Source: Chitinophaga pinensis (lineage in GTDB: Bacteria; Bacteroidota; Bacteroidia; AKYH767-A; OLB10). From it: a stretch of DNA of 37,080 nucleotides. Every line of letters begins with the position of its first letter. Position 1 is the first letter of the stretch. This document shows, piece by piece, positions 8,275 through 17,597 of this stretch. The DNA is taken from NCBI GenBank assembly GCA_943332105.1, contig CALQOD010000019.1, positions 1 through 37,080 on the forward strand. Reading direction: 5' to 3'. The position numbers and the translations under genes were made by a program. The notes beneath the pieces are model-generated. The model ran no database searches, had not been told where the DNA came from, and worked only from the letters and a program-made list of their open reading frames with translations.

Positions 8275-8582
8275 TATACTATTGGCTATTGAATTAATCG
8301 AAGGAGTTTACATCTTCTATTAATGATTTCACTATTTACTCTTCTGATAGAAAAACACAGAGTGCCGTTGAGCGACAACTAGCAATTATCGGCGAGGCTT
8401 TGAATAAATTTTACCAAAATGAGAGTAGCATTAAAATTGAAAATGACAAACAAATAATTGCTTTTCGTAATCGATTAGTTCATGCATATGATAGCATTGA
8501 CAATTCAATTGTTTGGGCTATTATAAAGAAACACATTCCTCAACTTAAGGAAGAGGTTAAAAAAATAATTCAAGAAGGCTGA
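8243..8582 (+). pseudogene. hepT: hepT-like HEPN toxin, interrupted by a single frameshift
   Basis: From ATG 8243 the frame reads MTEKSLKYLSDILLAIELIEG and then meets TAA at 8321-8323. Skipping one base (G at 8306) restores the family sequence FTSSINDFTIYSSDRKTQ, AVERQLAIIGEA and the rest to TGA at 8582, giving a 112-residue HepT/DUF86-like protein. The catalytic Rx4HxY motif is intact in the second half (RNRLVHAY). The lesion is therefore one extra base, or two lost. It could be a real inactivation, an assembly error, or much less likely a recoding site; no slippery heptamer is obvious. The remaining 3' frame has no good start before a TTG near 8400. Family call is strong; the pseudogene status depends on the base call. 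Confidence 0.8.
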
Positions 8583-8609
8583 TTTGAAAATGAATTTTTC
8601 GATATAAAC

Positions 8610-8658
8610 AGGTGTGGGTCTGTAGTTTGCTTGCACTAATATAGATAAACCCGCACCT
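8610..8658 (-). terminator. Stem-loop between hepT and the beta-propeller gene
   Basis: AGGTGTGGGT (8610-8619) pairs with ACCCGCACCT (8649-8658) with one G-T wobble. It lies between two convergent genes and could serve both. No strong T-tract is present. Confidence 0.4.
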
Positions 8659-8690
8659 ATACAAATCTGCTCTTATTTTTTCGATTGAAT

Positions 8691-11600
8691 TTACGGAGCC
8701 GTAACATCAAAACTCTTATTCGCTGTATTGAATAAGACCGGATTTTTACTCCATGTTTCGAGGGAGTTACGGTGCTTAATAACCAAATAATACGATTGAT
8801 TTAATATCGCAAGCGGGAAGGTAAATGAAACTTGTCCGTTGGTGCTCACCACTTTTTTATCGGTGTAAACTAAGTTGTATGGCGAGGTTGGTTGTGCGAG
8901 CGATAGTGTAATTGTATCTGCTAATGTCGGATAAGCAGCGGCGTCAATAGCTGGTGCCATCATGTTCGTACCTGCATCGTAAAACCCTTCGATAAATAAT
9001 TTCATATTCAATGTTACAAAAGGATATTTCCCTTCTATTTTAATATTATCGATGTAAAGGTTATTTCCATAGCGACCAATATTGATAAAGCTACTTTGTA
9101 TGGATTGATTCGAATAGGAAGTTAAATTGATAGAATCGGTGCGCCATTGTGCAGCCGTTGGCGTAAACGCAGAACCGTTAGTCCCTGCAACTGTGGACAA
9201 GCCTGTCCCTGATTTGTAATAAAGATTATTAAAAGATACTCCGCAATCATTAGATATTCCTACCGCTAATGAATCTGCGTAGGTGGCAGAGGTGCTGTAT
9301 TGCTGATAGGCGGCATCAAACTTCAACCAGTACTCAGCAAATCCCGATAAATTTACTTTTGGCGACTGCATCTGATCACGTAATCCTCCTGAGCTTAACG
9401 AGTAATTTTGGTAAGTCATACAAGCTGTGCTCGTACCAAAGCCACTTGCAGTCGTGGAGCGCGTCCACACTTTGCCATCCGTACCTGCATCCACATTGGT
9501 CCACGCATCAGGAGGAAAGGTGGCTAGTTCAACTCCTTCTGCTAACGGCAACGTATTACCTCCAACAGCAATATAATTTGTTTTAGTAAGTGTTTTAGTA
9601 GAAGTACCTGCTGTTACTGTTAATGTAACATTAAAATTGCCAGATGAATTATATGTCACAACAGGATTTTTTAGTGCTGACGTAGAGGGAGTACCGCCCG
9701 GAAATGACCAGGACCAAGAAGTAGGGTTTCCAGTGGAAGCATCTGTAAATTGTACCGACTGACCAGCGCATGGTGTATTGATAGAAGCACTAAAGTTCGC
9801 CGATAAACTTCTCAAAGAACTGATTGGAACTTCCCACATTCCTCGACCATAGGTAGAGACACGCATTAATGCATTGCTTGTTCCATCATCGTATATGGAT
9901 AAGTCGTAAATATTTGTTCGGATAGGTAGCGCCGTGGCATAGCTTGTCCATGTTGTAGCAGAACCCACTTTGTAATAAACAACATTTCCTCCTGCAACAA
10001 TCATCAATTCATTAGCAGGATTAAAATCATCGGTGATGATATCAATATAATTTACTGCTGGAAGATTGTATGTAACATTCGTCCATGTTGCGCCATAATC
10101 GGCAGAGCGATAGACTTTACTACCTAATGCGGCGTAAACAATGGCAGGATTATTTTTTCTGGAAACTACTTTGGCGGACACAGAAGATGCTACCGGAAGT
10201 GCATACTGCGTAAATGTTGGTGACGCTGAATAAGCATTCTTTGTCACATATATGGCCTGATCACTCGTTACAACATAAATGGTGTTGCTATCACTCTGCG
10301 ACATATGTACACCCATAATAGACTTATTAATGGTTCCGATTTGCGTCCAGGTAGGAGATGTAGCTGTCAAGTTGGAGGTGATGTATAAATTACTATCGCC
10401 TACTGCTGCTAAATTTGAGTTGCTGCGATAGAATGAAATGTCTTTAAAACTTGCGCGAGGCAAACCAAACCCAGCTTCACTTCCTGTTACATTACGACGT
10501 TTCGCACTATTGAAATAATACACCCTTTGACTATTCGCAGTAAAATCGAAAGCACATTTTGTTGTCCAGTCGCCACCGCGATTTGTAAACCAACCCGTGC
10601 CTGTATTCGCATAATAGAGCTCGCCATTATCTTGTGTGCCGATGCTTATCATATCACGACGAGTAGGCGAACAACTTCCATGATAAATTTCGTAGCCATT
10701 GATACCATCACTCTTCGGCGACCAATTGTTTCCGCCATCAGTACTTAGCCAAACACCTCCATCATTAATATTATACAATTGAGAGGTGTTATAAGGATTC
10801 ACAACTATCTGATGCATGTCGGTGTGAACTTTCGCATACCAGTTAGTTAACTGCGTCCATGTTACACCTCCATCTATCGATTTCCAAACAGCATGTGCTA
10901 CCATGTAAATAATATTAGCATTGGTTCTGTCGACACCAATTCCAAAGTTATAATCACCCTGACCTACATCAGTAGATAAATTAGAATAGTACGTTAAATA
11001 AGGAGAAGCTGCGGTTTTAATTGCTGAGAAATTTGTTCCTCCATCCGTTGATTTATAAAGCATTCCTGCATTACCTACCATTCCGAAGTAAACAACATTG
11101 GTATCAGCAGGCGTTACTGCTATACGACAACCATCTCCATTCGTAACTCCGGCAGGCAAAACAATTCCTGCATTTATTTGCGTCCATGTTTCACCAAAAT
11201 CAGTAGAGCGAAAAAAAGCAGAATCGGTTGTTGCTGCATATAGCGTTCGAGATGTAGGTGTCTTTTGTTTTAAATCATCGAACGTTCGAGCTGTAGATTT
11301 AAGCGTCCATGTGCTACCCGCATTCGTTGTCTTATAAATTCCGGTGTTGGTAGCAGCAACGATAACCTGATTGTTCGTTGGATCCATTACCATTTCAACG
11401 ACAATTTTTCCGGTGAGCGTAGTTTGCGTAAACGTATTTCCTGCGTTGGTCGATTTCCAAACGCCGGAACCAGTAGAATAATAATTATGATCACCACCTC
11501 CGAGATAAATAATTGAATCATTGGTATGATCAATACAAACCGAGGCCATACGAGTTCCTGATGGCATGATGTCGCAACCAGGTGCTAACGTCCACGAAGT

Positions 11601-11828
11601 ACCGCCATTGGTGCTAATGAACAATCCTCCTCTTGCACTCACCGCATAAAACTTATTGGCATTGGTGGGATGAAACTTCATCTGGCTCACACGGCTAATA
11701 CCATGAATTTGTCCGCTGACATTCGTAGGAAAATAATTCGGTGCAACGGGTGTCCATGTTGTAGTTTGTGCTGCAACATTTAATGAGCAATAAATAAATA
11801 CAATTAATAATCGAATATACTTTTTCAT
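8691..11828 (-). CDS. Secreted BNR/sortilin-like beta-propeller protein with PKD domain and FD(V/F)TAP-type C-terminal domain
   Basis: This 1045-residue protein begins with a signal peptide (MKKYIRLLIVFIYCSLNVAAQ). Residues ~25-680 contain many BNR-type turns (STNGGTSWT, TTNAGSTWT, STDFGETWT, SIDGGVTWT, STDGGNNWS), as in sortilin/VPS10-like and sialidase-like propellers. A PKD domain follows at ~690-770 (PTSWSWSFPGG, then FNVTLTV), then a jelly-roll region at ~775-940 (AYQQY...WRTDSINL). Residues 940-1045 form a domain homologous to the end of the giant protein at 31516, with the shared KHRNS(L/I)ETWS signature. The usual T9SS type A tail is absent. No catalytic residues for a sialidase were recognised. 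Its ATG overlaps the stop of the 152-residue gene. Surface adhesion or binding is a guess. Confidence 0.85.
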   Translation of the reverse strand: MKKYIRLLIVFIYCSLNVAAQTTTWTPVAPNYFPTNVSGQIHGISRVSQMKFHPTNANKFYAVSARGGLFISTNGGTSWTLAPGCDIMPSGTRMASVCIDHTNDSIIYLGGGDHNYYSTGSGVWKSTNAGNTFTQTTLTGKIVVEMVMDPTNNQVIVAATNTGIYKTTNAGSTWTLKSTARTFDDLKQKTPTSRTLYAATTDSAFFRSTDFGETWTQINAGIVLPAGVTNGDGCRIAVTPADTNVVYFGMVGNAGMLYKSTDGGTNFSAIKTAASPYLTYYSNLSTDVGQGDYNFGIGVDRTNANIIYMVAHAVWKSIDGGVTWTQLTNWYAKVHTDMHQIVVNPYNTSQLYNINDGGVWLSTDGGNNWSPKSDGINGYEIYHGSCSPTRRDMISIGTQDNGELYYANTGTGWFTNRGGDWTTKCAFDFTANSQRVYYFNSAKRRNVTGSEAGFGLPRASFKDISFYRSNSNLAAVGDSNLYITSNLTATSPTWTQIGTINKSIMGVHMSQSDSNTIYVVTSDQAIYVTKNAYSASPTFTQYALPVASSVSAKVVSRKNNPAIVYAALGSKVYRSADYGATWTNVTYNLPAVNYIDIITDDFNPANELMIVAGGNVVYYKVGSATTWTSYATALPIRTNIYDLSIYDDGTSNALMRVSTYGRGMWEVPISSLRSLSANFSASINTPCAGQSVQFTDASTGNPTSWSWSFPGGTPSTSALKNPVVTYNSSGNFNVTLTVTAGTSTKTLTKTNYIAVGGNTLPLAEGVELATFPPDAWTNVDAGTDGKVWTRSTTASGFGTSTACMTYQNYSLSSGGLRDQMQSPKVNLSGFAEYWLKFDAAYQQYSTSATYADSLAVGISNDCGVSFNNLYYKSGTGLSTVAGTNGSAFTPTAAQWRTDSINLTSYSNQSIQSSFINIGRYGNNLYIDNIKIEGKYPFVTLNMKLFIEGFYDAGTNMMAPAIDAAAYPTLADTITLSLAQPTSPYNLVYTDKKVVSTNGQVSFTFPLAILNQSYYLVIKHRNSLETWSKNPVLFNTANKSFDVTAP

Positions 11829-12283
11829 TTCTGCCCTCCTGTTCTTTCCTTTAGCTGTTGATTATAAAGTTGCATACGTTCTTCTTCGGATAGTATTCTT
11901 CCATCGGCCTGCACATACGGAAACACACTTCGCTTCCAATCTTTGAAGCGCTTGAATTGATACTTCATTCGCATGTACTCGTTCAACTGCGCTTGCGTCC
12001 ATGTAGCACGAGACTGTTGCATACTATCGGCTTGCTCGCGTGTAAGCTTTCCTTCCGTAATTAACTCTGATTCCTCTTCGGGCTCTACGCGTTTTTCCCA
12101 ATAAGCTTCAAACGCATCTAAGGCTTTGAAATAATTGGTATTCGGATCATCCATCATTTTTATCCAATGTGGATAGCTAGAAAGCTGTTCTTCTGTGAGC
12201 TCCTTTTCTTTCTGACAAAATCCGAAGTAAGGCAAACTAATAAACAGAAAAATCAAAAATAGTTGATTGGCAAATTTAAACAT
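11825..12283 (-). CDS. Small exported protein of unknown function, coupled to the beta-propeller gene
   Basis: The 152-residue product starts with a signal peptide (MFKFANQLFLIFLFISLPYFGFCQ). The mature part is highly charged and helical, rich in Glu, Lys, Gln and Trp (EAYWEKRVEPEEESE, LTREQADSMQQSRATW). I do not recognise the family. Its TGA overlaps the ATG of the 1045-residue gene by four bases (ATGA), so the two are almost certainly made together. It may be a partner or processing factor of that protein, which is inference. It is divergent from rpoN. Confidence 0.75.
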   Translation of the reverse strand: MFKFANQLFLIFLFISLPYFGFCQKEKELTEEQLSSYPHWIKMMDDPNTNYFKALDAFEAYWEKRVEPEEESELITEGKLTREQADSMQQSRATWTQAQLNEYMRMKYQFKRFKDWKRSVFPYVQADGRILSEEERMQLYNQQLKERTGGQK

Positions 12284-12327
12284 CAGGGCAATTTACAAAT
12301 TTTGATTGAATCATTAAAAATAAAGAT

Positions 12328-12347
12328 GGTTTTAATTCATTAAAACC
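12328..12347. promoter_or_regulatory. 8-bp perfect inverted repeat upstream of rpoN
   Basis: GGTTTTAA (12328-12335) and TTAAAACC (12340-12347) are separated by TTCA. The site lies about 25 bp upstream of the rpoN -7 element, in the spacer to a divergent gene, so it may be an operator; a small terminator hairpin is the alternative. Confidence 0.4.
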
Positions 12348-12371
12348 CTTTTATTCGCTTCCCTATTCGAC

Positions 12372-12379
12372 TATATTTG
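12372..12379 (+). promoter_or_regulatory. -7 element of rpoN promoter
   Basis: TATATTTG matches the Bacteroidota TAnnTTTG element exactly and ends 11 bp before the rpoN ATG. No TTG -33 element is evident at the usual distance. Confidence 0.5.
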
Positions 12380-12390
12380 TATTCTCTTCT

Positions 12391-13881
12391 ATGCAAAAAT
12401 TAGGACTCCATCAGAAACTTCTACAGAAGTTATCGCCTCAGCAAATTCAGTTGATGAAATTGTTGCAGGTGCCTGCTGCATCCATGGAGCAACGCATTAA
12501 AGAAGAATTAGAAATTAATCCTGCCTTAGAAGAAGGAGACGACGAAGAACTCGAATTAGATAATTCCGAAGAGGAGGAAACATCCGAAGATGAACAAGAA
12601 GAAAAAGATGATTTTGAAGATGAGAAAGAAGAAGATTTAATTGATAAGGATGATGATATCGATATTGCAGATTATATAGATGATGATGATATTCCTTATT
12701 ACAAAACGAACGCAAACAATACTTCTCCTGACGATGAAAAGAGAGAAACTCCCATTACAGTAAGTGTTTCTTTTCAGGATATTTTACTTTCATCATTAGG
12801 ATTATTACCACTCGATAATCATCATTATATTATTGCTCAACATCTGATTGGTAGTTTAGATGACGATGGTTATTTACGTCGTGATTTGAATTCGATTGTT
12901 GATGATTTATCGTTCTCGCAAAATATTCAAACAACACTTGAAGAGTTAGAGGAAACGTTAAAAGTAATTCAGACTTTAGATCCTGCTGGTATTGCCGCGC
13001 GCGACTTACGCGAGTGTTTATTGCTTCAGTTAGATCGTAAGAAAAAAGAACATCATCCGCATGAAATTGCATATTGCATTATTCACGATTATTTTGATGA
13101 GTTCAGCAAGAAGCATTACGAGAAGATTCAGAAAAATTTAGAGCTCACCGACGAGCAATTCAAAGAAGCTATTCATGATATCGTAGCATTAAATCCTCGT
13201 CCGGGTGGTGGTTCTGCAGAGGAGACGCGCAGCTCACAACAAATTATTCCTGATTTTATTTTGATGGTGAACAATGGCGAAATGGAGCTTACATTAAATG
13301 CACGCAACGAACCAGACCTTCGTGTGAGTCGCACGTTTCAGGAGATGTTGCAAGCCTATGCACGCGATAAAAAAAGTGTGAATAAAGAAGCAATCACATT
13401 TATTAAATCGAAGATTGATTCGGCACGTTGGTTTATTGATGCTATTCGTCAGCGACAAATCACTTTATACACTACCATGCAAGCTATCATGGTGCATCAG
13501 AAAGATTATTTTTTGAATGGTGATGAACGTCAGTTGAAGCCCATGATTTTAAAGGATATTGCAGAGATGGTGCAGATGGATATTTCAACTGTATCGAGGG
13601 TAGCGAATAGTAAGTATGTAGAAACGCCGTATGGTACTTTTTTGCTGAAATATTTTTTCTCTGAAGGATTGCAAACTGATTCAGGCGAAGAAGCATCGAG
13701 TCGTGAGATAAAGAAAATTTTAGAAGATGCTATTGGCGGCGAAGATAAACGCAAGCCTTTACCAGACGAAAAATTAGCTGAGTTACTCAATGGCAAGGGC
13801 TATAATATTGCTCGACGTACCGTAGCTAAATATCGTGAACAACTGAATATTCCGGTAGCACGACTTCGTAAAGAAGTGTAA
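12391..13881 (+). CDS. rpoN: RNA polymerase sigma-54 factor
   Basis: Sigma-54 directs RNA polymerase to -24/-12 promoters that need an ATP-driven activator. The 496-residue protein has all regions: the Gln/Leu-rich region I (QKLSPQQIQLMKLLQVP, then MEQRIKEELEINPALEEG), a long acidic region II at residues ~46-105, the core-binding domain (LDPAGIAARDLRECLLLQLD), a helix-turn-helix part (DIAEMVQMDISTVSRVANSK) and the RpoN box ARRTVAKYRE at 474-483, which reads the -24 element. No bacterial enhancer-binding protein is nearby. The acidic region is extended, as is common in Bacteroidota. It stands alone with its own promoter. Confidence 0.97.
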   Translation: MQKLGLHQKLLQKLSPQQIQLMKLLQVPAASMEQRIKEELEINPALEEGDDEELELDNSEEEETSEDEQEEKDDFEDEKEEDLIDKDDDIDIADYIDDDDIPYYKTNANNTSPDDEKRETPITVSVSFQDILLSSLGLLPLDNHHYIIAQHLIGSLDDDGYLRRDLNSIVDDLSFSQNIQTTLEELEETLKVIQTLDPAGIAARDLRECLLLQLDRKKKEHHPHEIAYCIIHDYFDEFSKKHYEKIQKNLELTDEQFKEAIHDIVALNPRPGGGSAEETRSSQQIIPDFILMVNNGEMELTLNARNEPDLRVSRTFQEMLQAYARDKKSVNKEAITFIKSKIDSARWFIDAIRQRQITLYTTMQAIMVHQKDYFLNGDERQLKPMILKDIAEMVQMDISTVSRVANSKYVETPYGTFLLKYFFSEGLQTDSGEEASSREIKKILEDAIGGEDKRKPLPDEKLAELLNGKGYNIARRTVAKYREQLNIPVARLRKEV

Positions 13882-13936
13882 CAGAAAGTTTACGGTTATT
13901 CCTTAATTATCATTCTAAAAAATTGGGTAAATGGTT

Positions 13937-13944
13937 TACCTTTG
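13937..13944 (+). promoter_or_regulatory. -7 element of lysS promoter
   Basis: TACCTTTG matches TAnnTTTG and lies 27 bp before the lysS ATG. A TTG at 13923-13925 is only 11 bp upstream, shorter than the usual spacing. Confidence 0.45.
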
Positions 13945-13971
13945 CAAACTACTTTGTGAAGGAAAAGAAAT

Positions 13972-15690
13972 ATGTCGCAACATTTATCAGAACAAGAGAT
14001 TTTTCGTCGTAAGAGTCTCGAAGAATTATTAAGCATGGGTATTAATCCTTACCCTGCTGCATTATATCCTGTGAATTGTTATTCAGAAAAAATTCATGCA
14101 GGCTTTGATGCTAACCCGGATGCATTTAAAGAAGTGGTAGTTGCTGGCCGTATTATGTCGCGCCGCATTATGGGTAATGCTTCATTTGCTGAATTGCAAG
14201 ATGCACAAGGAAGAATTCAACTTTACTTTAAGCGTGATGAAATTTGTCCGGGTGAAGACAAGACGTTATACAATACAGTTTTCAAAAAATTAATTGATAC
14301 AGGTGATATCATCGGTGCAAAAGGATATGCTTTCCGCACGCAGATGGGAGAACTTTCTATCCACGTTGCTGAATTTACGATTCTTTCTAAGTCGTTGCAT
14401 CCATTGCCAACAGTGAAAGAAAAAGACGGCGAAGTATTCGATGCATTCAGTGATCCTGAACAACGTTATCGTCAGCGTTATGTTGATTTAATTGTGAACC
14501 CTCACGTACGCGAAACATTTGTGAAGCGTTCGAAGCTAGTAAATAGCATGCGCTCCTATTTGAATGAGAAAGGATATTTAGAAGTAGAAACTCCTATTCT
14601 TCAACCGTTATATGGTGGTGCTGCTGCGCGTCCGTTTAAAACACATCACAACACACTCGACATGACGCTTTACTTACGTATTGCGAATGAGCTTTACTTG
14701 AAGCGTTTGATCGTTGGTGGTTACGATGGCGTATTTGAATTTGCAAAAGATTTCCGCAACGAAGGAATGTCGCGTTTTCATAATCCAGAGTTTACGCAAA
14801 TGGAATTGTATGTTGCGTACAAAGATTATAACTGGATGATGGAAACAGTGGAAGCAATGGTAGAGAAAATTGCCTTAGACTTACATGGTAAAACAGAAGT
14901 ACAAGTAGGTGAGAACATGATCAACTTCGCTCGTCCTTGGAAACGTTTTACAATGTATGAAGCGATTCAACATTTTACAGGAGTAGATATTTCTGAGATG
15001 AATGAAGCAGAGATGCGTGAAGCAGCGAAGAAGTTAGGTGTTGAAGTAGATGCTTCTTTAGGTCGTGGAAAAATTATCGATGAACTATTTGGTGAGTTTT
15101 GCGAGCCGAAATTAATACAGCCAACATTCATTACTGATTATCCAATAGAGATGAGTCCGCTGGCGAAGAAGCACCGTAGCAAAGAAGGTTTAGTAGAACG
15201 CTTTGAAGCGATTTGTAACGGTAAAGAAATTTGCAATGCTTACTCTGAGTTAAATGATCCTATTGATCAACGTAAACGTTTTGAAGAGCAATTAGAGCTT
15301 GGTAAGCGTGGCGATGAAGAAGCAATGATGTTGGATGAAGATTTCCTTCGTGCAATTGAATTCGGTATGCCTCCTACCTCAGGATTAGGAATTGGTATTG
15401 ATCGTTTATCGATGATTATGACGAATTCTCCTTCTATTCAAGATGTATTGTTCTTCCCTCAGATGCGTCCTGAATTAACAGGTGCAGGTGTTGTGAAAGA
15501 AGAGGCAGTGTTAGATGGTGTTCCTTCTCCTTGGGACGAAGTGTTGATGAAAATGGGTATAACAACGAGCCAGCAATTAAAAACAATGAATCCTAATAAG
15601 TTGTTTAACGATTTAGGCGGAATGCGAAAGAAATTAAAAATTGAATCATCTCTTCCTTCTTTAGACGATGTGAAGAGTTGGATGTCGTAA
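13972..15690 (+). CDS. lysS: Lysyl-tRNA synthetase, class II
   Basis: This enzyme attaches lysine to tRNA-Lys. The 572-residue protein has an N-terminal OB-fold ([20 protein letters not shown]), the class II catalytic core with motif 2 ([20 protein letters not shown]) and motif 3 ([18 protein letters not shown]). After motif 3 it carries an extra ~75-residue tail ([16 protein letters not shown] to [10 protein letters not shown]) absent from the ~505-residue E. coli enzyme; a tail of this kind is seen in other Bacteroidota LysS as far as I know. An intrinsic terminator follows directly. Confidence 0.97.
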   Translation: MSQHLSEQEIFRRKSLEELLSMGINPYPAALYPVNCYSEKIHAGFDANPDAFKEVVVAGRIMSRRIMGNASFAELQDAQGRIQLYFKRDEICPGEDKTLYNTVFKKLIDTGDIIGAKGYAFRTQMGELSIHVAEFTILSKSLHPLPTVKEKDGEVFDAFSDPEQRYRQRYVDLIVNPHVRETFVKRSKLVNSMRSYLNEKGYLEVETPILQPLYGGAAARPFKTHHNTLDMTLYLRIANELYLKRLIVGGYDGVFEFAKDFRNEGMSRFHNPEFTQMELYVAYKDYNWMMETVEAMVEKIALDLHGKTEVQVGENMINFARPWKRFTMYEAIQHFTGVDISEMNEAEMREAAKKLGVEVDASLGRGKIIDELFGEFCEPKLIQPTFITDYPIEMSPLAKKHRSKEGLVERFEAICNGKEICNAYSELNDPIDQRKRFEEQLELGKRGDEEAMMLDEDFLRAIEFGMPPTSGLGIGIDRLSMIMTNSPSIQDVLFFPQMRPELTGAGVVKEEAVLDGVPSPWDEVLMKMGITTSQQLKTMNPNKLFNDLGGMRKKLKIESSLPSLDDVKSWMS

Positions 15691-15696
15691 TAAGAA

Positions 15697-15720
15697 AGGC
15701 CGGGCAATTCCGGTCTTTTT
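15697..15720 (+). terminator. Rho-independent terminator of lysS
   Basis: AGGCCGG (15697-15703) pairs with CCGGTCT (15710-15716) with one G-T pair and a 6-nt loop, followed by a T-tract to 15720. It excludes the TTG at 15719 as start of the next gene. Confidence 0.85.
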
Positions 15721-15736
15721 GTTTAAACTGAATTTT

Positions 15737-17416
15737 ATGAGAAAAAGAATTTTATTACTGATTGCTGTTGCTACGTTAACACTTACTAACGGCTATGCAC
15801 AGCTGAACGATGCGAAAGTTATTCCGAATTTGAAAAAGCATATTTCTACACTTGCTTCTGATGAATATGGCGGACGAGAGCCAGGTACTAAAGGTGAAGT
15901 GTTAGCTTATACTTACATCAGCAAGCAATTCAAAGAAATTGGCTTGAAAGAAAAAGGTACGAACGGCTACTTGCAGGAATTTAAATTTGTAAAGTCGGTG
16001 AGCATGGATGCTTTGTGTGCTATGACAATAAACAATCAAGCAGCGAAAGCGAATGATGATTTCATTTTACTTCCTTATTCGAACGATACTAGCATCAGTG
16101 GTGTAACCAAGTATATGAACTACGGAATTATTTCTACCAAGAATAATTTCAATGATTATTCAGAGTTACAAACAACCGACCGCTTACCGTTTATATTGGT
16201 AATGGAATACGGCACTCCTGATCATGCTGGTCCACATAGTAAGTACAGCGATGATGCAGATATCCGTACGCGAGTTAACAATGCAATTAAATTCGGAGCA
16301 ATGGGAGTCATCTTCATTAACAGTAGCAAAGATGAGCAAGATCCTGAAATTGATTTTAGTAAACGCATTACCGTGAGTAGCATTCCTGTTGCATTTGTGA
16401 AAGGCACATTAGCAACACAATTAAAAAATGGTAGTTGTAATGTAAGTATGACGACTAAACTTTATAAAGAGGAAGTCAGCGGACATAATATTATTGGGTT
16501 CATTGATAATAAAGCAGAAAACACGGTTGTGATTGGTGCGCATTACGATCACTTGGGTATGGGCGGACATGAATCTCTTTACAGAGGAGAACCAGCAGTG
16601 CATAATGGCGCAGATGATAATGCCAGCGGTACAGCAGCATTGATTGAATTAGCGCGTTACTTAAAAGCAAATGGTCCGAAAGGAAATAATTATTTAATCA
16701 TGGCTTATTCGGGAGAGGAGAAAGGATTGTTAGGCTCTGGTTATTTTGTGAAGAATCCTACACTCGCTTTAAACAAGATGAACTATATGTTAAACATGGA
16801 TATGGTTGGTCGTTTGAAAAAGGAAGAACCGACTGTTTTGATAAATGGAGTTGGGACTTCTGATGCTTGGAAGATTACGATGAACTACATTAAAGTAGAT
16901 AGTTTAAAAACAAAGACTACTGAATCAGGTGTTGGTCCTTCGGATCATACTTCGTTTTATTTGAAAGATATTCCTGTATTGCATTTTTTCAGTGGTACAC
17001 ACAGCGATTATCATAAGCCAAGCGATGATGAAAATTTAATCAACTACCCTGGAGAAGTTGCAATCATGAATTACATTGTTCAATTAGTGCAACGATTAGA
17101 TGATAAAGGAAAGTTAAATTTCATCAAGACAAAAGAAGATACTAATGAAGATGCTCCTCGCTTTAAAGTAACCTTAGGTGTTGTTCCTGATTATGGGTTT
17201 GATGGAGCAGGTATGCGCATTGATGGAGTAAGTGAAAACAAACCCGCAGCAAAAGCAGGATTAAAAGCAGGTGATATTGTCATTCAAATAGGAGAAGAAA
17301 AAGTAGTTGATATGATGAGTTACATGAAAGCGCTTGGTAAATTTTCAAAAGGAGATACCGTGCACGTAAAGATTGTGAGGGATAAAGTAGAGAGTTTAGT
17401 GAGTATTACTTTTTAA
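15737..17416 (+). CDS. Exported M28-family metallopeptidase with PA and PDZ domains
   Basis: The start is ATG 15737, giving a signal peptide (MRKRILLLIAVATLTLTNGYAQ) and a 559-residue protein. The M28 zinc-peptidase core shows the metal ligands in order: H269 in GAHYDHLG, D293 in GADDNASG, E327/E328 in YSGEEKG, Asp in NMDMVG and His in SDYHKPSDD. A PA-type insert lies between the N-terminus and these motifs (residues ~120-240), and a PDZ domain ends the protein (AAKAGLKAGDIVIQIGEEKV). Family members are aminopeptidases that remove N-terminal residues from peptides in the periplasm or at the surface. There is no T9SS tail, so the periplasm is likely. Substrate preference cannot be read from sequence. 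Confidence 0.92.
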   Translation: MRKRILLLIAVATLTLTNGYAQLNDAKVIPNLKKHISTLASDEYGGREPGTKGEVLAYTYISKQFKEIGLKEKGTNGYLQEFKFVKSVSMDALCAMTINNQAAKANDDFILLPYSNDTSISGVTKYMNYGIISTKNNFNDYSELQTTDRLPFILVMEYGTPDHAGPHSKYSDDADIRTRVNNAIKFGAMGVIFINSSKDEQDPEIDFSKRITVSSIPVAFVKGTLATQLKNGSCNVSMTTKLYKEEVSGHNIIGFIDNKAENTVVIGAHYDHLGMGGHESLYRGEPAVHNGADDNASGTAALIELARYLKANGPKGNNYLIMAYSGEEKGLLGSGYFVKNPTLALNKMNYMLNMDMVGRLKKEEPTVLINGVGTSDAWKITMNYIKVDSLKTKTTESGVGPSDHTSFYLKDIPVLHFFSGTHSDYHKPSDDENLINYPGEVAIMNYIVQLVQRLDDKGKLNFIKTKEDTNEDAPRFKVTLGVVPDYGFDGAGMRIDGVSENKPAAKAGLKAGDIVIQIGEEKVVDMMSYMKALGKFSKGDTVHVKIVRDKVESLVSITF

Positions 17417-17483
17417 GAGTTTTATTTGGATTAGAGCATTTGTTACTTAAGGCTCTCTGCGCTATTACTAGCGAGGTAAAGGC

Positions 17484-17583
17484 GGTCCCTGAGGCTCTCG
17501 AAGGGCCGGGTTTCGTACTTCAAGGTGCTTAGTAACCACGCTTCGAGAGCCTCAGCGACCACGCTTCGAGAGCCTCAGCGACC
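17484..17583. repeat. REPIN-like element, copy 2, with a tandemly duplicated right arm
   Basis: GGTCCCTGAGGCTCTCGAAG (17484-17503) pairs with its near complement at 17541-17560, bounding 77 bp, exactly the length of copy 1. The 23-bp right end (17538-17560) is then repeated perfectly at 17561-17583. In the reverse orientation copy 1 shares the last 24 bases with this copy. It sits between two co-directional genes. Confidence 0.75.
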
Positions 17584-17597
17584 CTATATTTTAAGCA

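Noticed and set aside
8400-8582. Separate 60-residue gene
   Set aside because: It is the 3' part of the frameshifted hepT and begins at an internal TTG.
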